From CAJXQU01 sp965223825 (GTDB taxonomy: Bacteria > Pseudomonadota > Gammaproteobacteria > CAJXQU01), in assembly GCA_965223825.1 (NCBI GenBank), contig OZ245018.1, positions 186,001 through 250,000 of the forward strand: a stretch of 64,000 nt of DNA, written 5' to 3'. This document shows, one piece after another, positions 8,478-17,651 of this stretch; within the stretch, counting starts at the first letter, position 1; the number at the start of each line of letters is the position of its first letter. The position numbers and the translations under genes are program-made. The notes below the pieces were generated by a model, which saw nothing but the letters and a program-made list of their open reading frames with translations, made no database searches and was not told the origin of the DNA.

Positions 8478-8945
8478 TCACGTCAGTTTGCGTGGTGATT
8501 CCAGCGTGTAACCCCGTGCTGCATAGTCAAACCCGCCGAGCTCAAGACGCGTTAGCTCACTGGCTTGGGGCGAAGCGTAGTAAGCACGTACTTCGTTAAT
8601 GAGGCCACTAACGCGATCAAATGTGATGATTTCACTGCCACGTAAAACGGTACCTTGTTGCGTTTTGAAATGCGTCCACTCAACCACACCAGCGGCTTTG
8701 TTGGTGTCGATCAGTAGATCATCTATTGTCCAATAGGATCCAAACGTCTCAACCGCCATTCGCCAACGTTCGGCAATTTTCGTCGCGCTCACAAACGGAC
8801 CTTCGTACATGCCCGGTGGAAAATAGTGCACCGCATCTTCGGTAAAGCAGGCGATCATTTTGCCTTCGTCAGCTTCGTTGCAACCGTCGTAATACGTGCG
8901 AATGGTGCGTTCAATGTGTTCGGCGGAGAGAGTGTTATCGTGCAT
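8478..8945 (-). CDS. SnoaL/NTF2-fold protein
   Basis: The ATG at 8945 is preferred over the longer frame (which begins at 9011 with a Cys/Leu-rich stretch) because it has a GGGAG ribosome site six bases upstream. The 155-residue product has the cone-shaped SnoaL-like pattern: an N-terminal helix (HIERTIRTYYDGCNEADEGKMIACFTEDAVHYFPPG, in parts) followed by curved beta strands including VVEWTHFKTQQGTVLRGSEIITFD. Such proteins are often isomerases, hydratases or small-molecule binders; the function cannot be assigned. It stands alone between the TetR gene and an MFS transporter gene. Confidence 0.7.
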   Translation of the reverse strand: MHDNTLSAEHIERTIRTYYDGCNEADEGKMIACFTEDAVHYFPPGMYEGPFVSATKIAERWRMAVETFGSYWTIDDLLIDTNKAAGVVEWTHFKTQQGTVLRGSEIITFDRVSGLINEVRAYYASPQASELTRLELGGFDYAARGYTLESPRKLT

Positions 8946-9086
8946 TTCGTGCTCCCGTAGTGTTTTTGGGTACGTGAAGATTGTAAACAAGGCGAGGCAG
9001 CAGCATAGCAAAATATCGGTATGAGGATTATTTATCGATATTTTATGGAGAGGTCTGTTTTTCTGAACAATCGGTGGAATGCGAGA

Positions 9087-10910
9087 TTAGGTATCGTGAG
9101 GTTTATTTGCGGGTTTTTCAGTAAGTTCGCTCGACAAGGTTTGATCGGGTGATGTTTGTGCATGCAGTTTATCAATAATGTCGGACGCCATTTCAGGAAT
9201 GACATTGACCACCGCGGCGGCGACGTCAACGACACGATCAGGGTGAGTTTGTGTGATCTGATCGATCAGTTCACTGGCTTGTTGTTGGGCAGCGGTGCGA
9301 TCGGCTGGTCTTAACGGGGTGTTTGACGCGTGTGGTGGAGGGGCGCTCTGTTGATGATGAGCGATGATCGAGATCGCATCGGTGAGTTTATCCGGTGCAT
9401 TGTCGCGTAACCAATCTGTTAATTCCGTCACGCGATCCGGTGCGCTATCAACCAGTGAGTCAATGAAAACATCTTGTAGCTCCGGCAGATGACGTGTGAT
9501 CGATGTGAAAAATAAGCCAACATCAACGCTTTCGATCTGCACGAGTGATGAGACTAAATTGCGCGCTTTTTCTGGATGACGTGAGAGAAGATCGTCAACC
9601 AAGCGCACGGCGGTTGCCGGTTTATCATCTGCCAGAAGCAGGACAACCTGATTTTCCAAACCATCACTGACGGCTTGATCGGCAGTCGGAATTCGTGGAT
9701 CAAGATCATACAGCGGGCTGCCGATGTCCGTTTGCATCACGAAGGTTTCCTGTTCATTGATTGGCAGTGGATCACGCACGCGCATTCGATGCAAGACGAA
9801 ACCAGCTAAGATCAGCTCGAAGGTGGCGAGGAAAGTGAATAAGGCATCTGAACCAAAGTGTTTCATAACTACCGATGCGCTGATCGGCCCGGTAAAACTC
9901 CCCAAAGCGTAGATGCTCAGTAAACTGCCCATTGCCGCAGGCATGTCGGCTTTTGTCAACTTATCGAAAGTTTCCGAGATACTCAGAGGGTACAAACAAG
10001 AGAGAATGCCCGTGGTGATCGCGGTCAGTAAAAGCAGGCCAAGGAAGACATTGAAATGCGCAAGTACCGGCACACTGAGACTACTGATCAACGTGATACT
10101 GAGTAAGCCAAGTAAGACGGTGCGTCGATCAAACTTGTCGGCCAACATGCCGATTGGGAATTGCAGAATGAAAGCGCCCAATACCGCTGAAGCCATAAAG
10201 AGCGAGAGCAACATTCCACTTAATGCGTAATGTCCAGCGAAGATCGGCAACATGTTCATTAACGATCCATATAACAGTCCCGCAAAAAAACAACCGACGA
10301 CGCCGAGCGGTGAGAGACGTGCTAATTGTGCGTAGGACATGCGTGAGGACGCTTGAACGATCGGCGCAGTCCGGCGGCTCATGACTAATGGTAATAGACT
10401 AAAGCACAACAACATTCCGGCGAGGATGAAGAGAGTTTGCGTTTCAATCGGTGCGAGGTTGATCAAGAACTGGCTGATCAGAACGGCGGCCATAATCGTG
10501 ACTTGGCTGCTGGCGAGAATCCGTCCACGCATGGATTCACTCGCGACATCACTGAGCCAGCCGTCGATCACGGCGAACGCGCAGGCAAGACAAAAGCCCA
10601 TTAATAATCGCATCGCCCCCCAAAGCCAAGGATTAACGTACAGCGCACAAGCGAGAATGGCCATCGCGCCGAGTGATGCACAGGCGGCGAATACACGAAT
10701 ATGACCAACACGTTGGATCAAATGACGACTGAAACGTCCGCCAAGTAACATGCCGATCGCATACATCGCCAAGACGAGGCCGATCGTGTCAGTTGGAACC
10801 TGTTCTACGCCCATGCGCACCGGAAGCAATAACCCGATCAGGCCAAAGCCGAGCATTAAAATAAAGCAGCTAGCGAAAAGAGCGACGAGCGGAATGAGTG
10901 TGACTAACAT
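9087..10910 (-). CDS. MFS transporter with a ~200-residue soluble C-terminal domain
   Basis: Residues about 1-390 form a 12-helix major facilitator, with the motif-A-like GMLLGGRFSRHLIQRVGHIR between helices 2 and 3 and its second-half copy GMLADKFDRRTVLLG. It resembles the YcaD/sugar-phosphate-like MFS branch. A further ~210 residues form a hydrophilic helical tail with loose repeats (for example VDSAPDRVTELTDWL and IDQITQTHPDRVVDV) plus a proline-rich link. The tail is not part of usual MFS proteins and should lie in the cytoplasm. Substrate unknown. It is monocistronic. Confidence 0.8.
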   Translation of the reverse strand: MLVTLIPLVALFASCFILMLGFGLIGLLLPVRMGVEQVPTDTIGLVLAMYAIGMLLGGRFSRHLIQRVGHIRVFAACASLGAMAILACALYVNPWLWGAMRLLMGFCLACAFAVIDGWLSDVASESMRGRILASSQVTIMAAVLISQFLINLAPIETQTLFILAGMLLCFSLLPLVMSRRTAPIVQASSRMSYAQLARLSPLGVVGCFFAGLLYGSLMNMLPIFAGHYALSGMLLSLFMASAVLGAFILQFPIGMLADKFDRRTVLLGLLSITLISSLSVPVLAHFNVFLGLLLLTAITTGILSCLYPLSISETFDKLTKADMPAAMGSLLSIYALGSFTGPISASVVMKHFGSDALFTFLATFELILAGFVLHRMRVRDPLPINEQETFVMQTDIGSPLYDLDPRIPTADQAVSDGLENQVVLLLADDKPATAVRLVDDLLSRHPEKARNLVSSLVQIESVDVGLFFTSITRHLPELQDVFIDSLVDSAPDRVTELTDWLRDNAPDKLTDAISIIAHHQQSAPPPHASNTPLRPADRTAAQQQASELIDQITQTHPDRVVDVAAAVVNVIPEMASDIIDKLHAQTSPDQTLSSELTEKPANKPHDT

Positions 10911-11115
10911 GACAAACGTCTAATCGCGTTATCAACTGAGAAAGGGATACGCATGTTGATTAACTATAGCAGCGTTAAGGGGACGGAGAAGTGAGCAAAA
11001 GGAAACAAAGCGTTTCTAAAACGAAAGTGGATCAATATACGGCGGCATGCAAAACCAAATTATAAATAAAAAATCGCATCCGACTTTATGAGAAGGGAAT
11101 TAACTATTTTTGTAT

Positions 11116-11598
11116 TTATTGATCGGAAGTGATTATTTCTGTGCGGGGTAAAAGTGGTTGAATCAAAGCCTGTTCATCTTCATTAAGTTCGCCATAAAAT
11201 CGTGGATAATCCCAACCATAACCCCAGCGGAATGTGCTGGGAAAGAGTGGACTACCACCGACGCGGACACCCGCGAGCATCAGCAGCGCGATTTCAGGCT
11301 CACCACTTTCTGCAACGCAAGCTTGTAATGCCTCATCTGCTTTTCGTCGCTGACGATAAGTACCGCCCTGCCAGTATGCGAGATCATGCGCCTGACAACA
11401 CCCTAACCATAATTCATTTTGCGCAGGTGTTCCATTTGGGAAACCACTGCAGCCGTCACTGCTAAATGGTATGGGAGAATCATTATTTTTTATTAAAGCG
11501 GAAATAAAATAAAAGACGAATAAAAAAACAAAAATAAGAATAAACGAATAAAATAATCGAACAAAAATTCGAATAAAAAGTGTGTTTGGTATTTTCAA
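11116..11598 (-). CDS. Small membrane-anchored phospholipase A2-like protein
   Basis: A single N-terminal transmembrane segment (about residues 8-35, very hydrophobic and aromatic) is followed by a ~120-residue domain with the secretory PLA2-type signature: SDGCSGFPNGT, then CCQAHDLAYWQGG with Cys67-Cys68 and the His71-Asp72 pair, and a later Cys94. In PLA2 enzymes this CCxxHD helix holds the catalytic histidine and calcium-binding aspartate. The usual calcium loop YGCyCG is not obvious, so activity is uncertain. The domain should face the periplasm. Length is 160 residues. The neighbouring 143-residue anchored protein is in the same direction, but 41 bp and no other link join them. Confidence 0.6.
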   Translation of the reverse strand: MKIPNTLFIRIFVRLFYSFILIFVFLFVFYFISALIKNNDSPIPFSSDGCSGFPNGTPAQNELWLGCCQAHDLAYWQGGTYRQRRKADEALQACVAESGEPEIALLMLAGVRVGGSPLFPSTFRWGYGWDYPRFYGELNEDEQALIQPLLPRTEIITSDQ

Positions 11599-11639
11599 TT
11601 GTTTTGTGAATTATATTTTTTGAAAAAGGATCAATAGCG

Positions 11640-12071
11640 TTATTCTAATCGTTGTAACGTGTTAGAAATTTCTACACGAACGGCATGAATTGCCGCGACA
11701 ATATTTTCAGCAGATTGATTTTTGTCGATCATCGTTTCCCAGTTTTCATTCCACGTTATTTTTAATATGTGTGTTTTGTCTGTGATGACGTGTGGTGTGA
11801 GCATACTTAAATCTTCAATCAAGCCTACTTTGACCCAGCCGTCGCGGGCAGTGCCAGCAGTATCGTTCTTATCATAATGCAGTCCGTAAACCAATTGCTC
11901 GAGTGATGCGAGAGTCAGTAACATTTCAAAACTTGCAGTACGGATGTTGCTGTTTTGTTCTGTGACTTCCATGCGCCAGACATTGTACGAAAAGCCGATC
12001 AGTGCAAACAGCATACTGAAAATAACCGTCAGTTGATAAAGCATCATTTTTTTATGATCAGGTATCGACAT
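11640..12071 (-). CDS. Hypothetical membrane-anchored protein
   Basis: The 143-residue protein has one N-terminal membrane helix (MMLYQLTVIFSMLFALIGFSYNVW, residues 9-32, in parts) and a mostly helical soluble domain that should face the periplasm. I recognise no family. A Trp-rich stretch (ITWNENWETMIDK) and a terminal amphipathic helix are the only notable features. It precedes the PLA2-like gene in the same direction, so the two may be co-transcribed. Confidence 0.55.
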   Translation of the reverse strand: MSIPDHKKMMLYQLTVIFSMLFALIGFSYNVWRMEVTEQNSNIRTASFEMLLTLASLEQLVYGLHYDKNDTAGTARDGWVKVGLIEDLSMLTPHVITDKTHILKITWNENWETMIDKNQSAENIVAAIHAVRVEISNTLQRLE

Positions 12072-12162
12072 GCGTCACGGGTATAACTGTAGAGTAAACA
12101 CCTCGATATTCTCACTCCAGTAAACAGCAAGCAAGTCGAACGAAATTTTACTGATTCTAAAT

Positions 12163-13062
12163 TCAGTCTAACGAGGGTAGCTGATCCGTTGGAAGAGAAT
12201 AATGTTTCTGCTGATTCGTGATTGGGCAGAGAAATGCTAAATTGACGGCATAGAGTTGTAAGTCTGGTGAGTTCTCATCGGCCGAACCGTATAAGCGATC
12301 ACCTACGATCGGAAAACCTAATGTGGAAAGGTGTTGGCGGATCTGGTGTTTACGGCCAGTTTCAATGCGTATTTCAAGCAAGCTCTGATGAGCCGTTGAT
12401 GTATACGTAAGCTGTTTTACATGACTGATAGCAGGTTGATTGTTCAGTGCGAAGTTAATGGTTTGCATACGTTCATCCTCTGCGAATCTCCCTGCAACAA
12501 TCGCTTGGTAGGTCTTCATGATTTGTCGCTGTTCAAACAATTGGGCAAGCTTGTGCGCAACGGTTTTTTTATGTGCAATGAGCATAATGCCGGTAGTTGC
12601 GCGATCAAGACGGTGCACCGAAAATGCATTTCGTTGTGGCGTTAACTGCGTTTCTGCCCAGCGTGTGATCGTGCAGTGATCGCCCCATTTTGATCCTTGC
12701 GAAAACATGCCGCGTGGCTTTAACCAAATACTGTATTCACCTTCATCTGCGATCAGGCGAGCTATTGGGGGGGATTGTTCAAGCACGGCCGGATCGTAAT
12801 ACAGATGCAGCGTGTCGTTATTTAATAGACCACGTTTTGCACGACGTAAGCGTTGTGTGTGTTGGCCACGCGTTAACCACACAGCACCTTTTTGCATACA
12901 TTGTTTGATCAGTTGTTGCGAAAGCTGACTTTCTTGTGCGAGAGCTTGCACAGCATTTGGGATTTCGCCATACGGTGTGGTGTGTAGTGTGACGTGTGCT
13001 TCAATAGGCTCGGACAAAATAAAGTACGGTGTTTTAAAAAAGTGACCGCTAGTGTAAAGCAA
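12163..13062 (-). CDS. RluA-family 23S rRNA/tRNA pseudouridine synthase
   Basis: The catalytic motif HRLDRATTGIMLIA (Asp as nucleophile, around residue 152) and the later IETGRKHQIRQHLSTLGFPIVGDRLYG (quoted in parts) are diagnostic of RluA-type pseudouridine synthases. An S4-like N-terminal stretch (LTRGQHTQRLRRAKRGLLNNDTL) precedes it. It converts uridine to pseudouridine in rRNA or tRNA; which position is not evident. The start is uncertain: the frame opens with a TTG at 13062 and lacks an early in-frame ATG until about residue 57, so TTG or another alternative start is used. It follows oxyR by 14 bp and may be in its operon. Confidence 0.85.
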   Translation of the reverse strand: MLYTSGHFFKTPYFILSEPIEAHVTLHTTPYGEIPNAVQALAQESQLSQQLIKQCMQKGAVWLTRGQHTQRLRRAKRGLLNNDTLHLYYDPAVLEQSPPIARLIADEGEYSIWLKPRGMFSQGSKWGDHCTITRWAETQLTPQRNAFSVHRLDRATTGIMLIAHKKTVAHKLAQLFEQRQIMKTYQAIVAGRFAEDERMQTINFALNNQPAISHVKQLTYTSTAHQSLLEIRIETGRKHQIRQHLSTLGFPIVGDRLYGSADENSPDLQLYAVNLAFLCPITNQQKHYSLPTDQLPSLD

Positions 13063-13076
13063 ACCGAGTGGAAGGT

Positions 13077-13988
13077 TTAATGCGTTTCCAATAAATTCAA
13101 GGCGACGATGCTTTCGCGTACAACACGCGCAATATCTTCAATCACCGACATTCGATAGTAATGCGGCCGAACCAGTAACGAAATTTGCCGCTTAGGTTGC
13201 GGTGAAGAAAATGGAATATATTTAATATTCGTTTCATGGTCACGATTCAACGCGGCAAAACGCGGGAAAAGTGTGACGCCAAGTTCAGCGGCGACCATGT
13301 GACGCAGGGTTTCCAAACTCGCCGCCTGATAACGATGATCTTCGTGCGCGCCCGCAGAAAAGCAGTACCCTAACGATTGATTGCGTAGACAATGTCCATC
13401 TTCCAAAGTTAATACATGTTCGCGATTGATGTCTTCTAGGCAGACAGTTTTTTTATTCGCCAAAGGGTGATGCCGAGAAGTCGCGAGAAATAACTCCTCT
13501 TCAAAGAGATCAAAACATTTAAACATTTTCATCTCATCCAAATACGGTAAGATCAAAAAGTCCAGTCGGCCATCGTTGAGTTTCGATAATAATTCGTGGG
13601 TTTTATCTTCATGCAGAAAGAAATTAATATTGGATAATTGCGTATTTAAACGCGGCATGATGTGTGGAAACAAATAAGGACCCAGGGTGGGAATAAAGCC
13701 AGCGTGTAAATCACCGGATAAAGGATCTAAAAGTGATTTTGCTTTGGATTCAAACACATCGACTGCTTGTAGGACTTTGCGAGCTTCACGGATGAGGATT
13801 TCGCCGGCAGGGGTAAGCATGATTTTACGGTTATGCCGCTCGATCAGCTGTAATTCCAGTTGCGCTTCTAGCTTCATTACCTGACCGCTCAGGGTCGGTT
13901 GACTAACAAAGCAAGCTTCTGCCGCTCGTCCAAAGTGTTTATGATCATCTATCGCGATCAAATACTTTAAGTCTTTTAATTTCACCAT
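13077..13988 (-). CDS. oxyR: Hydrogen-peroxide-sensing LysR regulator OxyR
   Basis: The 303-residue LysR protein has an N-terminal winged HTH (residues 1-60, FGRAAEACFVSQPTLSGQV) and a LysR substrate domain. The peroxide switch is present: DGHCLRNQSLGYC gives Cys200 and Cys209, equivalent to E. coli Cys199/Cys208, which form a disulfide on oxidation. It should activate peroxide-defence genes such as catalase and alkyl hydroperoxide reductase, none of which is in this window. An rRNA/tRNA pseudouridine synthase gene follows 14 bp downstream. Confidence 0.93.
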   Translation of the reverse strand: MVKLKDLKYLIAIDDHKHFGRAAEACFVSQPTLSGQVMKLEAQLELQLIERHNRKIMLTPAGEILIREARKVLQAVDVFESKAKSLLDPLSGDLHAGFIPTLGPYLFPHIMPRLNTQLSNINFFLHEDKTHELLSKLNDGRLDFLILPYLDEMKMFKCFDLFEEELFLATSRHHPLANKKTVCLEDINREHVLTLEDGHCLRNQSLGYCFSAGAHEDHRYQAASLETLRHMVAAELGVTLFPRFAALNRDHETNIKYIPFSSPQPKRQISLLVRPHYYRMSVIEDIARVVRESIVALNLLETH

Positions 13989-14215
13989 ACCAGTAGCCCA
14001 ATCTCGTTATAATTTTTATGTGGGTGATAAATCCGTTATCCATCGTAAAGCATAGTCAGGCAACGAGTGATGATCCAATCGTCTCTTTCAACGGGATCGA
14101 TAGGTAAAAACAATCGAGTTAGAGTTCGGTGGAAAGACAGATATGACTTTGTCGCTTAAACAAATTTATTGATGGATAGCATTTAAGTGTTTTAGAGAAA
14201 AAATTCGTATTTACA

Positions 14216-15034
14216 CTAGCTTTTTTGACATTGCGTGCAGTAAAAGCTGGATCGCTGGCCAATGACTTTTTGTTTGATCGGCTTACCGCAGCGAGTACAA
14301 GGTTCACCGGTTTTTCCGTAGACATTTAATTGTTGTTTAAAATAACCCGGTTGGCCATCACTATTGACGAAGTCGCGTAAGGTTGTACCACCTTGTCTGA
14401 TGGAGTGATCCAAAATATTCTTGATCGCTGGGACCAGTTTTTCATAGCGTGCACGGCTCACTTTACCGGCGGGCTTGAGTGGATGAATGCCGCTTTCAAA
14501 TAATGATTCGCTGGCGTAAATATTACCAACCCCCACGACCACTTTACTATCCATAATGAAATTTTTGATCGCAAGCTGGCGGCCACGGGAACATTGATAA
14601 AGATGATCTGCCGTGAAGTCGTCTGTTAATGGTTCGGGGCCAAGGTTTGCAATTAAGGCATGCTCAAATGGGTCACCTTCTACCCAAAGGCAACAGCCAA
14701 AGCGTCGCGGATCGTGGAAGCGTAATATACGATGATCATCAAGAATAAATTCAAGATGGTCATGTTTTTTTAAAAGTTGATCCTGATCAGAAATTCGCAA
14801 ACTACCGGACATGCCGAGATGTATGATCACTGTCCCGTGTGCGAACCGGATCAGAATATATTTACCGCGGCGATCAATTTGAAGAACTCGTTGTCCTTGT
14901 AGTCGTTCCGCTAAGTCATCTGGAACTGGCCAACGTAAACGGGCATTATGCACACGTAATTCTTGTACTTTTCGCTGTTGTAAATGCGGGGCTATGCCGC
15001 GACGTGTGGTTTCGACTTCAGGTAATTCAGGCAT
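14216..15034 (-). CDS. mutM: Formamidopyrimidine-DNA glycosylase
   Basis: A base-excision repair enzyme that removes 8-oxoguanine and formamidopyrimidines and nicks the DNA. The initiator region MPELPEVETTRRGI supplies the catalytic Pro2 and Glu3. The H2TH region (KNFIMDSKVVVGVGNIYASE) and the C-terminal zinc finger (CTRCGKPI...FYCTQCQ, four cysteines) are intact, and the length of 272 residues is normal. It lies near oxyR, a functional match for oxidative stress, although separate transcription is likely. Confidence 0.96.
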   Translation of the reverse strand: MPELPEVETTRRGIAPHLQQRKVQELRVHNARLRWPVPDDLAERLQGQRVLQIDRRGKYILIRFAHGTVIIHLGMSGSLRISDQDQLLKKHDHLEFILDDHRILRFHDPRRFGCCLWVEGDPFEHALIANLGPEPLTDDFTADHLYQCSRGRQLAIKNFIMDSKVVVGVGNIYASESLFESGIHPLKPAGKVSRARYEKLVPAIKNILDHSIRQGGTTLRDFVNSDGQPGYFKQQLNVYGKTGEPCTRCGKPIKQKVIGQRSSFYCTQCQKS

Positions 15035-15073
15035 GGACGTAGTGTAAAGCCTTAGACCAATGCTGTCGCCTGA

Positions 15074-15589
15074 TTAAAGTGAATTCGGTGGTGTTTTTAG
15101 GAAACTTTCCGGCGTTGAATTCAAGGTGTGTAAAATAATATCTTTTAGTGTATGCACAGTGCCTTTATGCAACACATAACGGTACTGATTAAAATCGTTG
15201 GTTGTACCAAAATCAAATTGTTGATCGTTTAAAAACAAGGTTGCAATCGGCGGGGCAAGTTGGTAACGGTTACGTTGACTCTCTTTGTTGATGTCATGAC
15301 GATAACGACTTTTCAACGTCAAAGTTTTCAAAACTTGAGCGATCATGTCTTGATTTGCAGGCCCCGCAAAAGGCGATCGCATAAACCATTGTTCGGTCGC
15401 AGCCTCTTTTTCAAACAAAAATTCAGAACCATCTGATCGCTGAATGACAATGCTATATACGTCAGCCGCCTGTAATGAGCTGACCACTTCTTGAGCATTA
15501 TCAACAGGATTTTTTCGTACGTAGTAACTTAATGCGAAAACAAGCACTATCAAGCCAATATTAATTAGGGTGCGTTTAGAAAACATCAT
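15074..15589 (-). CDS. DUF4340-like membrane-anchored protein of a Gld-type ABC system
   Basis: The start is taken as the ATG at 15589, which overlaps the TGA of the preceding gene by four bases (ATGA), as in the rest of this operon. The 171-residue product has one N-terminal membrane helix (residues about 8-24) and a periplasmic domain of the DUF4340 type: a VYSIVIQRSDGSEFLFEK strand pair, a substrate-like PFAGPANQDMIAQVLKTL helix and a conserved FGTTNDFNQYRYV. DUF4340 proteins follow GldG-type proteins in ABC systems of unknown cargo; here it is much shorter than the common double-domain form. Confidence 0.7.
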   Translation of the reverse strand: MMFSKRTLINIGLIVLVFALSYYVRKNPVDNAQEVVSSLQAADVYSIVIQRSDGSEFLFEKEAATEQWFMRSPFAGPANQDMIAQVLKTLTLKSRYRHDINKESQRNRYQLAPPIATLFLNDQQFDFGTTNDFNQYRYVLHKGTVHTLKDIILHTLNSTPESFLKTPPNSL

Positions 15590-16917
15590 TGTCGTTTGCG
15601 CCGCCAAAAGATAAAAAAGGCGATAAATAAAAATAATCCAGGTAAAACAAATAAAGCGCCAATACCAATAATGCCGGATGTTGTATTCGACATGGCAAAA
15701 TCAAGATCGCTCGGTTGACGAAACGCAAGTGTAATATGATTATCATCCGCGCTTAACCAACTAAATAGTCTTATGCCGAGATCTAAATTCCCCCCATTGC
15801 CGAGATAACGGTTAGACAAGAAGTCACCATCACCCATGATAACGACTCGTTGTGTCGAATGGGCCGATGTGATCGCGACAGCCAGAGCTAATGGACCGAT
15901 TTGTTCTGTCGCTTGATCATAAAAAATATGATCTTTTAATTCGCTTGTTTCTACCCAAGATTCATCGCTGGAAAGTAATAAGGGCGTGATGTGAAAGTGA
16001 TCGTGCGCATTAATTTTGAGCGCGCTACTATTGGCGAGCAAACTCGTTAAGGCAAAGTCTTGCGTGATCGGGTGGGTCGGGTATTGGGTTATGGGAATAA
16101 GATCAGGTTGGGTAATATTAAACTTTTCACCAATGGCATCTACTGCAACCCCATACAAATAATCGATGCCGAAATAGTGACTAATGCTTGCCACGTGAGC
16201 ATGGTGATCGGGCTCAGCAAGAATTAAAACATTGCCATTGTTTTCAATAAACGAGTGAATTATTTTTTCTTCATTTTCGAGCAAGTCGACTTGTGGGTTA
16301 GCGATAACCAGCAATGCCGTGTTATCAGGAATAACAGGTGTGTCACTTAAATTTAAGGTTCGTGATTTTAAACCCCGCTCATCAAGTTTTTGCGTAAATT
16401 GTCCGTAATCAAAATTCGCGTCACCAAGGGGATCCCGCTCACCATGACCAGATAAAAAAACGACCCAGCGATCATCGCCGCGATGGAGCTTAATTAAGGC
16501 GTTGATGATTGACTGTTCTGAAGGTTGGTCAATGCGTTGGTGACGATTTTGATAATGCACGATCATTTCTGCGGGGTAACGAATCGCATATTCTCGTACT
16601 AGATCAGGATGCTCTTCAGGGATGAGATAACGAATGTTAAGGTCAGGTTTTACGCGCTTAAAGCGTTCTATCAGTAACTCAACACGTTCACCGATCTGAT
16701 CAGAGGGGTTAACGAAAATATCGAAACTGACGGGGTCGTGCATTGCAGCTAATAAGGTTTGACTTTCAGTGGATAATGACAAGCGTTGCGTTGTGGTCAT
16801 ATCAGCCAGCTTAATATTCTGTGTGCTGATAAACGCCATAAAGCCCAGAGCCAGAATTAATAATACCGGCGTTAGAATCGCATTAATATAGCGGCTTAAC
16901 GTTTTGCTAACCGTCAT
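15586..16917 (-). CDS. GldG-like ABC-associated periplasmic protein
   Basis: The 443-residue protein has membrane helices at both ends (residues about 12-32 and 415-437) around a large periplasmic portion. The middle contains VVFLSGHGERDPLGD and LNLSDTPVIPDNTALLVIANPQVDL, typical of the GldG/DUF4350-like domain found with GldA and GldF homologues. It starts four bases inside the permease stop. In gliding Bacteroidetes the Gld ABC complex supports motility; proteobacterial relatives have no settled role, so no export cargo is proposed. Confidence 0.8.
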   Translation of the reverse strand: MTVSKTLSRYINAILTPVLLILALGFMAFISTQNIKLADMTTTQRLSLSTESQTLLAAMHDPVSFDIFVNPSDQIGERVELLIERFKRVKPDLNIRYLIPEEHPDLVREYAIRYPAEMIVHYQNRHQRIDQPSEQSIINALIKLHRGDDRWVVFLSGHGERDPLGDANFDYGQFTQKLDERGLKSRTLNLSDTPVIPDNTALLVIANPQVDLLENEEKIIHSFIENNGNVLILAEPDHHAHVASISHYFGIDYLYGVAVDAIGEKFNITQPDLIPITQYPTHPITQDFALTSLLANSSALKINAHDHFHITPLLLSSDESWVETSELKDHIFYDQATEQIGPLALAVAITSAHSTQRVVIMGDGDFLSNRYLGNGGNLDLGIRLFSWLSADDNHITLAFRQPSDLDFAMSNTTSGIIGIGALFVLPGLFLFIAFFIFWRRKRQ

Positions 16918-17651
16918 GCGTTACGTTCCCAATCGAGTCGCCATAATGTTAAGCCAATAAATAAAACCGTCAGTAGAATAAAGTAAATCACATCTACACT
17001 GGCAAGTACGCCACTATTTAAGGAGCTGAAATGTTCTTCCATGGAAAGATACGTTACTAATGATACGGGTGCGTTTTCCCACTGAATAATCCACAAGAAA
17101 CTTAACAACATGATGGTAAGAATTGCAGCAATGGTGGATTGACTACTCATGGAAGAAATAAAAAGACCAAGTGCGATCGCAGAAAATGTAAGTAAGATTA
17201 ATCCAAGAAAACCACTAAACACTTGACCAATATCTATAGCGCCACCAAACGTTAGTGCAAATGTGAGAAGTAACAATAAGCTCAGTATGATACAGAAGAA
17301 ACCAGCAAGACCAACAAATTTACCGAGCACCACATCAAGCAAACTCACCGGAGAAGACAAGGTGAGGGCAAAGCTCCCATTGCGACGTTCTTCTGCAAAG
17401 CAACGTGCTGTAAAAAGTGGCACTAACACAATTAACAAGATTGCCGCATTTGAAAACAAGCCATTTAAAATAATTTCTGTCATACCGGGGGCATTATCAA
17501 TACTACGCAAGCGAGGTTGATATTGCAGAAACAAATCAATACGACTTAAAAATAAATAGGCAAAAATAAATTGTGTGACCGCCAGCGTTAACCAAGCTAA
17601 TGGTGAACTGAATAAACTGCGGAATTCACGAGTGGCAATGAGCGTGATCAT
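16914..17651 (-). CDS. ABC-2 type permease, GldF-like
   Basis: The 245-residue protein shows six hydrophobic segments, with the first at residues 16-35 and the final at 218-236, matching an ABC-2 permease. The conserved ERRNGSFALTLSSPVSLLDVVLGKF coupling region (about residues 89-113) contacts the ATPase. Start and stop overlap the neighbouring genes by four bases on each side, so ATPase, permease, GldG-like and DUF4340-like genes form one operon of four. Confidence 0.85.
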   Translation of the reverse strand: MITLIATREFRSLFSSPLAWLTLAVTQFIFAYLFLSRIDLFLQYQPRLRSIDNAPGMTEIILNGLFSNAAILLIVLVPLFTARCFAEERRNGSFALTLSSPVSLLDVVLGKFVGLAGFFCIILSLLLLLTFALTFGGAIDIGQVFSGFLGLILLTFSAIALGLFISSMSSQSTIAAILTIMLLSFLWIIQWENAPVSLVTYLSMEEHFSSLNSGVLASVDVIYFILLTVLFIGLTLWRLDWERNA

